Assembly (NCBI GenBank): GCA_038025085.1
Contig: CM076143.1
Span: forward strand, 17,221,501 to 17,285,500
Length of the DNA: 64,000 nucleotides
Source: Tetragonia tetragonoides
Taxonomy: Eukaryota > Streptophyta > Magnoliopsida > Caryophyllales > Aizoaceae
Reading direction: 5' to 3'
Shown here: piece by piece, positions 10,843-23,092 of the stretch
Position numbering within the stretch: the stretch's first letter is position 1
How the letters are laid out: every line of letters begins with the position of its first letter
Made by a program: the position numbers and the translations under genes
The notes under the pieces: model-generated
Told to the model about the DNA's origin: nothing
Database searches by the model: none
The model's input: the letters and a program-made list of their open reading frames with translations, nothing else

Positions 10843-13800
10843 CTATCTTTTCTGCACCAGAGACACAATAACAGTCACATGATCAAGCTTGCCGCCATTA
10901 TATCCAGCATGCCCGGCTGCCTGGACTGCATCTGCAAAGGGACTTCTTGAAGATGCTGACGTCCCCACTTCCTGCGCTTTGTCAACCAATAGTTCTGCTA
11001 CGTCCTGCAAGTGAGCCAAGTATGAAGCTTGATACTGGTGTCTGTGGTAAGGGTGACAGTCCTTTTGGACATCAATATCAACTAGAACAAAAAAAGACGC
11101 ATCCACAGTGGTACCAATTTCAATTTGGCAAAGTTTTGTTTGGACCTTAAAAATAGTATAGCTCCTAAACCCCCTCAAGCTTTAGTAGTGTAAGAGAGGC
11201 CAAACAGGTAACTCTCTTCAATTTGAAATCCGAAATACATTACTCCATAACGCTCCTAGGGGGAGGGAGTATACCCTAAAGAGTCAAAATCTTGCCATCC
11301 ATGAGAAAAACTGCTAAATAGTAAACATGAGAACTAATAATCAAATACTCCCACAATAGTGTTAGTCACAGGAAGCCATGGAGCTGCCCCATCTTCAATA
11401 CTCCTTCCAGGATAAGGAGATTTTGAGCTTCCGTGCCTTTATAAAACCTCCTATTTTTGACTCCCTTTCCCCCCAAAATTTGGGCCCTTTGACATTCCAG
11501 CATGGATAAGGCTTAATCCAGTACCTTTTCTTCTCAATGTGAATTTGTTTTAATCCTCAAATCACATCTTCATCAATGCCTCATGGGATCAGAAATATTC
11601 ACTTCTGCAGCAGCAAAGGTTTTACGGAAGGAATAATCTAAACACATGATGACCTCAGCTGAAAAGTGGCCCAGTGTCCAGTGATTCACTCTGTCTCAAT
11701 ATGTTTAGGAATACATATTATTTTGTGCTCTTTGAATAGGAACCCTCATGAACTGTGGACAAACTGCCTGGTTCAATCAGGGATTCTTGGCTCTGGCCTG
11801 GCTCCTAGGCATATTATCATATATGACTGGGAAGGTACCACTTCCCTATTTAACCAATTGAACAGACCAATGTATTCCGGTTCTTAGTGCCACTAAAATT
11901 GAAGTTTCGTGGGGTATTCTGTTTATAGGGAAGGAAGTTACAACGCCTATTTGATCATTTATCGGCCGAAAGTAGAATGCAAGAGAAATTGAAGTATGCA
12001 CCTTCGGTTCCATTCCAGCTTCCACTGATTTGGAAACTATAGAAGCTATTTCTTTTTCATAGAGGTTGTCAAAGAGGCCGTCAGTTGCTGTTACGATCAC
12101 ATCACCATCTTCTAGTTCAATATGGTATTCCTGAAACATAGATGAACAACAGAAGCAGTTCAAGATATGCTCGGCACATCTAGCTGTTTTCCTAGCTGAA
12201 AAGTTATAAATTGATATGAAAAATTAATAGAAGGAAGTTGAAAGTTGCTATAAACTGTTTCAAATTAGCTGTTTTCGCTAGCTGAAGGTGAAATCTCATT
12301 TTAGTAAGATTTAGAATTTAGTTGTATCTGCAAAGTAGGAAAAAATGTGAGAAACTGTTTGGTGGCTAAGAGTGGAAACAGTTGGTGAAAGCTAAAAGTT
12401 GCATCTTTAATCTAAAAGCTAGCTGAAATTACCAAACATAACCTTAGTCATGGCAACCTTTCCATGGGAAACTGAAAAAAAGCTCATAGCTATATCTAAC
12501 TTCATTTGGATTTGATATGCACATGCACCCAATTGTTCCTGGAAGAGTAAGAGCTTCTGCGGAACATACCTCTGCAGCTTCCTGGGGATCATCCCCACAG
12601 CTGATTACATAAGGAAAATGGAATTCATGAACCATTGGAAAAGATCTTTGAAAGACAACCCCATTCCTGATTAATACAAATCCTGAATCACCTATGTTTG
12701 CCACATGGAGGACCTGTAGGATTACTCAAGTAATCAATTCATTGACCTCATTGTGTCAGGAAAGGACAAGCAAAAAGCATGTAACTTCAAGTACTTCTTT
12801 TACTTCCTATATGGAATGCATATGCCAAACTTTAAATCTAAGTCCTTGCAAGTTGTCAAAAATCCCACATACTTCAGCACTGCATTGATCACTGTGGCTA
12901 GCAAGAAGCCACGTAGAGGGTCGATAAATGAGTAAACTACCAATCTCAAACGTAATTTAATTCATAAAAGAACATCTTTCTGAATAATACTTATTTAATT
13001 ATGGTGGTGGGGATGTGAATGTGATGGGGAGATTGGGCTACAGTTTTAGCTGGTCTACTTCACAATTTCAGGGTATCCCTCGAAGATACTCCGGATACTT
13101 TTCTTAGCCCCTTCCCTTGAAAGGGCGGCAATGGAAATTGGCTTACCAAAGTTCCCGCCCAAAAAGAAAGGAGAAAACAAAAACATTCTAGCACCCAAAA
13201 AATTGCCATGCGCACCAACAAAGAACCTTTGCTGCTTACTACCCACCAAAGCCATTAGAAGCCAAGCTTGCCCAAACTCACCAATTACCTGGAAGGTCAG
13301 TGCTATAAATCACTATTACCCACACCATGCCAAAACACATGTGTAAGAGTCCCCACACCTCTATTGCACATAGCACAGACAGTAACAACACTCATTTGGG
13401 TGCTGCACCAGCAAGCTATCAAAAGTACAAGTGTCTCCAGAACCTTGTCAGTCAAATGCCTTTAATCTTCTTTTGAACCTTTGCCTCCAAAATAAAGCCA
13501 AAATAAGGAAAGAAACAGGGTGTGCAGAGATACCTTTAAGTGTTTATAATTAAGAGTATCAAGAGAGCACCCCAGAAGAATTGACAAGCCACACTTGAGT
13601 TATCAGAGAAATCACAAGAATCCAACCACCCCAAGAAGGAAGCCAAGTCACTGAGGTTCCTGTCTCGAGAATCCCTTCTAAATGATGTTTTCAAAATAAG
13701 ATGCGACTCTCCCATACCTTACCAGGGCATGGTGTAATGTGGAGAGAGGATATGTGAAGGGTATGGAAAAAGGGTTGTTACCCTGTCGAAAACCCTCCCA

Positions 13801-16800
13801 AAACCCAACTTCCCCACATTAGCCACCATAAATTTGACGAGGAACAATAAAACTATTATAGATGAACTTCCATGAACTCAAATAGGACACCAACACAAAC
13901 CTTACCGGAAGACCAGAACAGCCGACCTATAATTGTGAAAACCAAACATACTCTAACACACCCTGTGCCACAGAAGGAATCAGGTTCCATAAAAAACCTC
14001 CACAACTGCAGAACATTTTCTCTTTCGTCCTCAAACATTTGGACATTTTGAACCCACCATGACTACCCGATCCTCACTGAAAGATGGATTGGCAAAATCA
14101 CTAAATATCTGACACAGTTTTACCGCAAGGGAGAAAGAAGTTGTCCCTCTTCTCCGGTAACCCCCACGCACTCATACTCCCCACTAGCTAGCAAAATGGC
14201 CGCACACTACACAGTCTACACTGCTACAATCTATACCCTCGTCTTCAGGCTTCTAGACTAAATCGACTAAACAAGGGGACTCCTCTTATCCTTCCGACCC
14301 AGACCAACGGAATGCATCAGAATCTCTCCAACTTCCTAGCCACACCAACCAGCATCTTTCAAAGTACAAAGGAATGATGAAGAACAAATTGAAAAGGATC
14401 ACTCTAATTCAATTTGTTGTTCAACATTCATTTGTACCACACTACTACCTTTCTTTTTGTGAGAAGAAATAAAATAACTCTGATACTGGAATAATAGGAC
14501 TATTTCTATGTCTGCTAGCTAGGGTGTAAGAAAAAAAAAAAAAAAAACAGCAGCCAAAGTTACCTGATTAACAATGTGACCGATTAGAACTCTAGCCGAT
14601 CCAGTAGATCGTGTCATTGCAGCACCTTGCTGGAGGACCTCCTTCACATTGGTTAATTTAACATTCTGGCTATTTAAAGCTAGCTTTTCACAGTTCTGCA
14701 TCAATTCTTGAGCATACTGTCCCGCATTTGTACCTGAAAGAAGCCAAGCCATTTATCACAAATTATTGAAGCTAATGGAAGGATTTATTTTGAATGTAGA
14801 AACAAAGTATTGTTTGGGTTTTTCGTTAGATGACAGGACCAAGAATTATCTATCGAGCTAGACAAGCAAATAGGAAAACACGTCAGCATATTAGAGAAAC
14901 AAAAGAAATCATAAAATGAGAAACAAAGATCAGGGGAAAAACCAATTAGGGTAAATATGTTCTTTCAAAAGTTATCGAGTATTCATCATTTCATTCTTAA
15001 AAAGTCATCAAGAAGTCAGTAAATGAATTAATTCTATAACTAAAAAGGACTATGAGAAGTCACCTCCAAGTGACCACTGACCAACACCATCTGCGACTCC
15101 AAACCAATTCTGGCAAACAAAGTAAGCATCCTCTCCACCTGCCAAAGCCTGGCATTTATTACTTTTTGAATTACTAGACTGAATGCAGATTTAAGAGTAG
15201 TAAATATCTTTATAACTTTTTTCTTTCTTCTATATATTATATTGAGTCCTTATTTTGGGAAAACAATTGATCAAAGAAATCAAAAGCTAGCAATAATGCA
15301 GATATTAATCCATGAGCGTGCAAGTGTAATAACATTTAGTATGCTAACAGTGATTCAAGAACTTCCCTCAAGTAGACAAGCTGTACTTCAAACCAGAGTA
15401 GCAGGCAAATTTTATGCAGCCTCATCAACATAGTCTAAGCCTTACAACTGACCCTTAAGCTATTTATGAGACTGTAGATGATACTTTCAAAGATGTCCTA
15501 ATTAGACAAGGAGTGCAATTAAGACATCCATTTTACCATAGAGTAGCAATCCCCTGATTTTATCACGACTCTAAGCTTTTAAAACCCTTCGGTAACTTTC
15601 ATTACTCGAAAACTGAGGATGTCTTGGTAGTTTAGTGAAAAGCCAAACAGCTACCTTTTGGATATGAACTCTTGCACTGTACTAAATGAGCATTATTTTT
15701 GAGGATCTATTTCATATGCATTGACTCATTATTTTACTAATGAGCATAATCAATTGCTTACAGCGAATAACCAATTTTAAAAAATTAGTTGAACATTGCA
15801 TTTATAGGTGAACGTTTTCAGCCAAGTGAGTTTACCCAATGCTTTTTGAGGAAGTGCCTTGGCCCCATCCCATGACAATAGATGTCTCTTAGCATGTACT
15901 AGAGAAACAGCTTGTGTCTTTTTATAAGGAGAAAAATGTAATTACGAAACCTTTTTCTTCTATGAGTAGACCTGAAAAAACCCGACCGGGCCAAGAAAAA
16001 AATTACTCGAAATCCGGAACAACCAAAATATTATCATCTGATCCAGTGCAGGCGTGCAGCCTGATACCTCATTGCACCCAATATTCGAATCGAATGGGAC
16101 CTGATAACACTCTACTCAAAGTGACCCAAAAACAAAATTATCTGGAATGCCTTGAGCAAATTCCATGGAGATTGTCTCTGACAGAAGTTGATAGTTTAAG
16201 AAGTTATCTGAAACCTCTTTTTAGAGTTACGTTTTGTGTCTAGAATTGGATTGACAAATTATGTTCCTAAAAGCTTACCGGAACAAATTCCTTGATTTAC
16301 ATTTCACATCTAATAAAACTTCTGCCAACTTTAACCAGACACAATTAATTTTTTCGTCAGTGCCATGACCTTAACAAGAAAAAGCTCAATGTTTTGCCTA
16401 CCTACATTTACATTTACAATCACATTATCCAAATCAATGATTATACAATCAGACGTCAATCAGAATGAAATCCAGTACTGTTTCACCAGAAGCATGTATC
16501 TAGAGGAGGTCAAGAGTCTGAACTCTGAATGTAAACAATTCACATATTCAACCTCTGACAGTTTACAGAAAGCAACATCATATGGGAAACTATAAGTAGT
16601 CATCTGACCATACCTCTGAGGGATGAAGTAATGATGCAGCAGCTGATAATACAGAAAGTGCTGATGTTGAGATTTCCATGTTGTCCTCACTGAATAGTAG
16701 TGATGGGGAAGGAACAAGAAATAAGCAGTATAAGATGATATCTCAAGCACAAAGCCAATACACCTGATTAAAATTGTCTGTGACATCATGTTCTAACCAG

Positions 16801-19800
16801 TTTTGAATTTTAGAAAACAGTTTCATTAATTGCAAACAATTTTCAAAAATTCAAAACTGTTTTCTATAATTCAAAACTGTTATCGTGGGTCTTTCGGAAA
16901 CAGCCTCTCTACTAGGCGACTAGTCAGGGGTAAGGCTGTGTACATCTGGACCTCCCCAGACCCCGCCCTCGGCGGGATACCTACTGGGAGGTTGTTGTTG
17001 TATCATGTTCTAACCAATCAACACAATCTAGAGTTTGAATTGAGTTGTGTGCATGGATCTGTCAAAACTGCTACTATTTCCTAATTTCAATCAATAGAGG
17101 CCTCATCTGACAGGTGAATCCCTTCCTCATCGTATACTATTAACCCTGAACGCAGTCAACAGCCAAAACGCATCGAGGGTGCAATGGTTTTCAGACCCAT
17201 TAATTAGATATTTGTCCCAACTCAGACTTGTCCTTTTGAGTTAGACTAATTCATGGTTTATTTTTCTTAAAACCAGTGGTTTCTAAGCTTATTTGTCGGC
17301 TCTTTCAATTTCATGCTTAGTAGTCCATGGTACAATTTCAAGCAGGCACAAGCTATTAGCACTTTTTAGGCTTTTATAAGTCCTTAGTGGCTTAAGGGGT
17401 AAGTAACCTCCCCCGCACATGGCTAAGGCTTTTGTTCATATTAATTTCATATTTTATTACTCCATGTTGTCCTCAGTGAATATGTGAATATGTGAATATT
17501 AATGATGAGGAAGGCCCAAGAAAAAAATGACTCGAAATCCGGAGTACTTTTTTTGTGGGGCGGATCATGTCGTGACATGCCTAGGCTCTCGGTTTTTCAC
17601 AAAATTCGGCCCAAGCACGGCACACGCTCCACTAGTTCGTGCAATGTGTCGTGTCGTGCCAAAATCAGGATGAGCCATGCCGGACAGTAGCAAGCCCAGC
17701 CCTTGGCCAACTGTACTCATAGACATACATATACAGACAACCGAGTAAGGGAGAAAAGAGAAAGATTTGCAAAGTTCAAAGAATCAAGCTTCTATTTTGA
17801 AAAATAAATTTCATCACCCAAACAAGTAGATTTTTGAAAGTTGATTGAACATAGTAATCTGTATACACTCAACTCAGCCTAACATATGCGGCAATTTTGG
17901 CGAAAACAATGAAAACATCATCACCCCCTAAAACAACATAAGAAAAAAAAACATAAAAGTGGAAACACTATAACAATATGTACTATGAAGTATGAAGGCT
18001 GCTCTATTTCAGTCAAATAAGACAAATGCAGGAGAATGAGTATAGCAAGTACCTGTCAAGATTAGTTTCTGCCGAAGTTATCCCTGATGCCTCTGGACCA
18101 GCTGCTTCTAATATATCACCACTACATGTATCATCGTCATGTTGTGCAATGGTAGAAGGGGCAACATCATTTACCTAAACAACGAAAATTTAAAAGCATT
18201 TCTTTTTGTAAAAAAAGAAAAAAGAGATACAAAAAAATCCATTTTTGATAAAAGAAACTTAAGCTCAAATGCTCAATATAAGAAGGTTACAGGTTTACTT
18301 TGTGGGATTTGGGAGAGAAAAGGAGAGGAGAAATTTTGTTAGGGCTCCTGGCAATGATGTGGTGTGTTTTTTTTTTCTTTTGAGACAATGATGTGGTGTG
18401 TTTGGCAAAAAAAAAATGTGTAGGTCCTTTCTGGCTCCCTTCTTCAACAGATATAATTTTGGAACAAGTTAATAGCTTCAGTTTTGGCTAGGGCAGCAGG
18501 GGCTTTTAGTAACTATTCTTTTGCTGGGATCCCCAAGAATAAACTCTTCCTACAGGAAACTCTGTTCTCTTTTGCTGTAATTCTGTTTGCTGTTAAAGTG
18601 TTAATACATTTTCTTTCTTATCTAAACAGAACAAAACAAAAATAAATAAAGAGACACAAAAACTTCTATAAGACGGTCTTTCCTTAACTTTTGGTGAGAC
18701 CGGGGACACTTTTCAATGAAACAAGGTCACTGCTCACCATAAGTAACCCCTATATTTCTAAATAGTGACCCCATTTTTTTTGTGAGTTGGTCTCACACAA
18801 GACTGGCTGATAAAGAGAATGTTACAGCCGGAAAAAAATAAAAATAAATAAAGAGAATGTTACAGCCGTTGGGGAGGAAAAGTCATCAAATATGGAGTAC
18901 TATGACAAGTTGGCACAATTTTCAAAAATACGGGGGTCAAATTCTTATCCTCAACAGCTTGGGAGACCTTACCAACCAAAAAAAAAAGTGGGCACAAATT
19001 ATTTGAATCCCTAAAACAATCAAACAGCTAGGAGACAATTCGACTATTAACACAAAAAGAAAACTCGCAACAACTGTTTGAAGGTACTTCATTGTTTTTG
19101 TTTTTTCTTTTTTAGATAGCATGGGTATCCAGGCTTTACTTGACTAATCCCATAGGCCCTGAAGTTATTGACCAGGCTCTCATCTGAAACATGGTTTCCC
19201 TTACCAAATATACAGATCAACAAAAATTTTGTCGGCTCAAAGTTCTCTCTTCGATAAACTAGCAGCTATGACACCTTCTAGATTTCTCAGTAGGTTCAAC
19301 CGTTCCAGAGGTAAAATTATTCCATGGATGGGGACTAATCACAATATTTTGCAACTTTGATGTGGAAATTTACGAGGTATGATATGAACAAACGGGGGAC
19401 AGGCGGACAGCTAACAGATTCTCAAACCAATACAATTTGATAGTAGGAGACTAGAGGTATCACTTTTGAGAAACTACTTCCTAAGTATACTATATTAAGA
19501 AAGTCATCGATGCTAATTCATAACACCATTGGTACTTTTACCAAAATAGGCAACATGTCACATAATCACAATGTGAGTGCAGTAATCCTCATTAATTCTA
19601 TTATATGGCATCAAATGAAGTTATAAGCAACTCTATCATCAATTAGCATTCTCACTAGAAAGGAATCTGACTACCGAATGAAAAAGAACTATAATTTAGA
19701 TGGAACTAACCGTGTTGGCGTCTAAAGTTGATTCCGACTTTACAGCAGCATCCACTGAATCAAAAGTTGCTTCCTCAGCAACAATTAGTTTTGCTGCTAA

Positions 19801-21950
19801 GTAGGCAGGCTCCTGCGCCAATTCAACAGAATTATCATCTTCACTCACAACATGTTTGGAGTTACTGTCAAGTTCACTATGCTCTGGAGACTCTGCAGTA
19901 TTGGAAGCTTCAACATTAGAATTTATGTCGGCAATTTCCACACTTTCACTGTCTTCATCTTCAGTCACCACATCCTTCAAATTACTGTCAAGTTCACTAT
20001 GCTCCAAAGACACTTCCGCATCTGAAGCCTCAACATTTGAATTCGTGTCAGCAATTTCCGGGGATTTGCTGTTATCATCTTCAGTCACCACACCCTTGGC
20101 ATTACTGTCAAGTTCACTTTGCTCCAAAGTCACTGCCATATGTGAAGCTTCAACAATTGAATTCGTCTCAGCAATTTCCAGGGATTTTTTACTGGTATCT
20201 TCTTTAGTCAACACATGTTCCACATTACTGTCAAGTTCACTATTTTCCAAGGACACAGTAGTATCTGAAGCTTCAACTTGTGAACTCGTCTCAGCAATAT
20301 CAACCGATCCGCTGTGGTCACCTTCAAGCTCAGAAGTCGATAGGACATCCACAGCCTCAACACGGCTTATCTCCTCCGAATTCTCCATAGTCATATCAGC
20401 ACAAGAATCAGAGGTTGTTACAACAGTATCAATTTCAACATCATCCTTCAACATTTCAGGTTCACCAGAACTCTCCATAGTCACATCAATACTGGCATCA
20501 GAAGTTGTAAGACCATCAATTCCCACATCAGGGTTCACAGTTTCAGGATCACTATCATTATCTGTTTCAGCTGTTAAAATCAAGGTCTGATCTTGTTCAC
20601 CCTTGATAATTACTCCACTAGACTGCGAACCAGACTGCAAATCAACAACATTATCATTGGAAGCTTCTTCTGTCTCGGCCCTCGAATCCACTACTTCTGG
20701 AATCTGCAAACTGGATACTATCTCAGCATCTTCAGGCTCTGGTTCTCCCTCTACTGAATGTTCGACCATAATGCTATCACTCTCGTCGACTTTTGCAACC
20801 TCTGCATCACTACCACTTTCTCCCTCCAATTTCACTTCACCTTCACCCTCTACTGCCCCTACCAGCTCAAACCTTACATCACTACCATCATGTTCACTCT
20901 CTGAAACCCCCACTACCTCACATTTAGCCTCGTTAACATCAGCCTCACCATCTAAGGTCCCTCCAACTTCTGATCCCGCATCACTAGTAGCATCATGTTC
21001 ACCCTCTAAAACCCCCACCACCGCGAATTTCTCCTCCTTAACGTCAATTTCACCATCTAAACTCCCTAGAACCTCTAATTTCATATCATCAACACTGTTC
21101 TCAACACCTGAAGTCCCTGTAACTTCCATTTTCGCCTCGTTAAGGTCATATTCATCATCTGAAGTTCCTACAATCTCCAATTTCGCACCATTAACACTAT
21201 CCTCAACACCTAAAGTCCCTTTAACTTCCAATGTCACATCAATACCATCATCTTCACCCTCTGAAGTCCCTATCACCTCCAATTTCGCCTCGTTAGCATC
21301 ATATTCATCATCTGAAGTCCCTAAAACCTCCAATTTCGCACCGTTAACACTATCCTCACCACCTAAAATACCTACAACTTCTGATTTCACATCATTATTA
21401 TCATCATCGTCACAATCTGAAGTATCCTGAACCTCCAATTTCGCACCATTAACATTATACTCACCACCTGACTTACCTAAGAGTACAATTTCTGATTTCG
21501 CGTCATCGTCACCATCTGAATTCCCAATCACCTCCGATTTCGCGTCACTGACACCATCCACATTTTCGACGCTTTTAGGTATCTCACTTGCATCTCCGAA
21601 TTTGAAAACAACACTGCCGTCGGAATTTTCTGCATTTGCGAAAACAGGATATAAAAATGCGTCAAAATTGATCAGTAAAAAACTAAACAGGACGAATTAG
21701 GGTTTTGTAAGTTTTTTTGAAGATGTAGATTACTACCAGCAGTGGAGATGATGTCAAATTTCGTAGAACTGGAAGAGAGCTTAGCGAGCAGTGACAAGTG
21801 AGAGATTTTTGTGGTGTGCCTGAGAGAGGTAAAGCGAGTGAAGGAGAAACTAGAGTGAGGAGAGAGAGTGAGAGGGAAGAAGGAGTGGTGGTGGTTAGAG
21901 GAGAGAGAGTGGAGGAATTTGTTGTTGCATAACATTAACATGTCCGCCAT
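10843..21950 (-). CDS. Plastid-type PP2C phosphatase with long acidic repeat region
   Basis: Nine exons: 21950-21737, 21629-19711, 18174-18053, 16689-16614, 15148-15064, 14733-14564, 12713-12570, 12130-12002, 11004-10843. They total 3021 nt, or 1006 residues plus stop, with all junctions in frame. Residues 1-70 are rich in Ser, His and hydroxylated residues, as in a chloroplast transit peptide. Residues 107-341 are about fourteen acidic units of ~17 residues; 520-672 are four units of ~40. The PP2C fold follows from ~770: GGEDAYF (781-787), [10 protein letters not shown] (metal-binding Asp797), NIGDSG (868-873), ATDGLFDN (Asp927) and KLDHVTVIV (Asp994). These Asp positions bind Mn/Mg in Ser/Thr phosphatases of this family. 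The order of parts resembles Arabidopsis At4g33500 (PP2C62), which I recall as shorter. Substrate unknown. Confidence 0.9.
13055..14060 (-). other. Coding-like remnant in PP2C intron 6
   Basis: Intron 6 is 1.85 kb. On the minus strand it carries broken open stretches, including 14038-13856 ([16 protein letters not shown]) and 13255-13055 ([18 protein letters not shown]). They look like eroded transposon coding sequence rather than host exons, because the PP2C frame closes without them. I cannot name the family. Confidence 0.3.
16800..17001 (+). mobile_element. SINE in PP2C intron 3
   Basis: A perfect 15-bp duplication, atcatgttctaacca, lies at 16785-16799 and 17002-17016. The 3' half holds the plant SINE block ggctgtgtacatctggacc then ccccagaccccg, and the element ends in a (TTG)n tail. 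I see no clear pol III A/B boxes, and the 5' third is AT-rich (repeated ttcaaaactgtttt), so the tRNA-derived head may be lost or diverged. Inserted in the antisense direction to the gene, between exons 3 and 4. Confidence 0.8.
17461..17545. repeat. Partial duplication of the exon 4 acceptor region, within intron 3
   Basis: ccatgttgtcctcagtgaat at 17462-17481 nearly repeats 16677-16696, which spans the intron 3 acceptor and first bases of exon 4. After an expanded tgtgaatat stretch, gatgaggaaggcccaag resembles 16699-16719. Next to it, ctcgaaatccgga (17531-17543) also occurs in intron 4 at 16006-16018. It creates a decoy acceptor 0.8 kb upstream of the real one. Confidence 0.5.
18655..18809. 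mobile_element. 155-bp MITE, copy 2 of the 9424 family, in PP2C intron 2
   Basis: Flanked by a perfect 9-bp ataaagaga duplication (18646-18654, 18810-18818). Starts cacaaaaacttctataagac and ends ggtctcacacaagactggctg, alignable end to end with the copy at 9424-9579. Confidence 0.78.
19828..20286 (-). repeat. Four ~40-residue tandem units in PP2C exon 2
   Basis: Residues 520-672 of the PP2C protein repeat the pattern SNVEAS, then LEHSELDSN, then VVTEDDNS, then EIADTN. Unit lengths are 42, 40, 40 and a shorter fourth, so ~120 bp in DNA. Acidic and probably disordered. All units keep the reading frame. Confidence 0.88.
20821..21525 (-). repeat. About fourteen ~17-residue acidic units in PP2C exon 2
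   Basis: Residues 107-341 repeat a 17-residue (51-bp) unit, for example [17 protein letters not shown] and [17 protein letters not shown]. The pattern is Gly, Thr/Ile/Ser, Asp/Glu-rich middle, then AKLEV. Similarity between units two to three apart ([18 protein letters not shown]) suggests higher-order copying. Mostly 17 residues, with 16-18-residue exceptions; frame preserved throughout. Confidence 0.88.
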
Positions 21951-22205
21951 TGAAGGGCGTTAGAGCTTGAGCTTGAGATTTTCGAGCTCTCTCGCGAGTG
22001 GCGAGAATGCTGTGTGTTGGTGATCAGTGATCACGTCCACATTATCGTTTGAATTGAAAATGTGGTGATGATGATATGTGGCGTTGTTATTGGTTGTTAT
22101 TTGGGTGCCGCCAGACCTGCTTGCTTGCTCCTCTAATTTGCTTAGAAGGTTTTTTCTAAGACCGTCTTAGGCTAAGTCAATAGAAATTCAAAAGTAATAC
22201 AATTT
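21951..22205 (-). promoter_or_regulatory. PP2C upstream region
   Basis: The 255 bp between the PP2C ATG and a MULE-like element include a palindromic gatcagtgatcac (22023-22035) and CT-rich leader sequence. I see no convincing TATA box. A transposon this close means distal promoter elements, if any, lie beyond or within it. Confidence 0.3.
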
Positions 22206-23092
22206 GGGGTTGATTAATGTAAATCGCAAATTACTTAACGCAAATACTTTTTTCCCATAATACCCCTAATAAATTTTCTCCCCCTTTCTCCACTCTCCTC
22301 TTTTCTCTCTACTGGTTCTCAACTTCTCCCAACCCCTACCTTCCTCGTATGAGTCGGAATCGGGTGGTGGAACAACAATGGCTGGGATATGGTGGTAGGG
22401 CTGGTGGATGAGGGTGCAGGAGGAGAGAGAAAGTCGCGGGGGTGGCTCAAGAGCGGAAGGAGAGATAGTGGCGCGGAGTAGAGAGAAAGCGTCGCCGGAG
22501 TGGTCGGGTGGAGGTTGGACGGCAGGGGTTTCAAGGCGTGGGGGTGATGACGGTGGGTGGGGGTGCATGCGAAGGGTGGGGCTATTTGAACTGGAGGTTG
22601 GACGGTAGGGGTTATAGGGTCGTCTGGATCTGGGGTTGTTTGGGGGAGAGGGGCTGGGGCGGCGAGGTCTGTGGGGGGCAAGGTCGGTGGGGGTGGGGCG
22701 GCGCTGGGTTGGGGGAGGCAGGGAGGTGGCTAACCGGGGGGTTGGACAACGCCGAGGGGAGGCGGGGAGGTGGCTAACCGGAGGATTGGTGGGGCTGGGG
22801 GTTGATTTTTTCGTTTGTTTGATTTTTTGTTGTTTTGGTTTTCAATTTTATTTATTTCTTTAAATCCATCCTCATTAGGTTCATTATGAATTTGGACTTA
22901 ATCAGCTTATTCATCAACGTTGATTATAATTTAGATTTCTTATTAACGTATAGAAGAAATATAACAATGGAGATTTCACAAAGAAAAAGGAACGGAAAAG
23001 TATGTGGTTTGCAAATAAAAAGGGTACTTTAATAAGTATTGGGACAAAAAGATTTGCATTTAGTAATTTAGAATTTACGTTAAGCAATTCCG
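22206..23092. mobile_element. MULE-like element with GC-rich cargo
   Basis: Flanked by tacaattt (22198-22205, 23093-23100), an 8-bp duplication that extends to 9 with one mismatch. The ends are inverted over ~60 bp: ggggttgattaatgtaaat on the left and cggaattgcttaacgtaaat from the right, then matching aaattactt and caaatacttttt blocks. The middle (22370-22800) is strikingly GC-rich and G-skewed on the plus strand, unlike anything around it. It looks like an acquired gene leader, but no product can be named. A relative is at 43654-44404. Confidence 0.72.

Noticed and set aside
19856..21430. Long plus-strand open frames of 244 and 275 codons, Ser-rich
   Set aside because: They are the antisense of the PP2C acidic repeats. 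Repeats whose lengths are mostly multiples of three keep the opposite strand open; no start or splice context supports them.
22266..22777. Several overlapping frames of 66-120 codons in GC-rich sequence
   Set aside because: Open on both strands because stops are rare in GC-rich DNA. They lie within a MULE-like element and no domain is visible.
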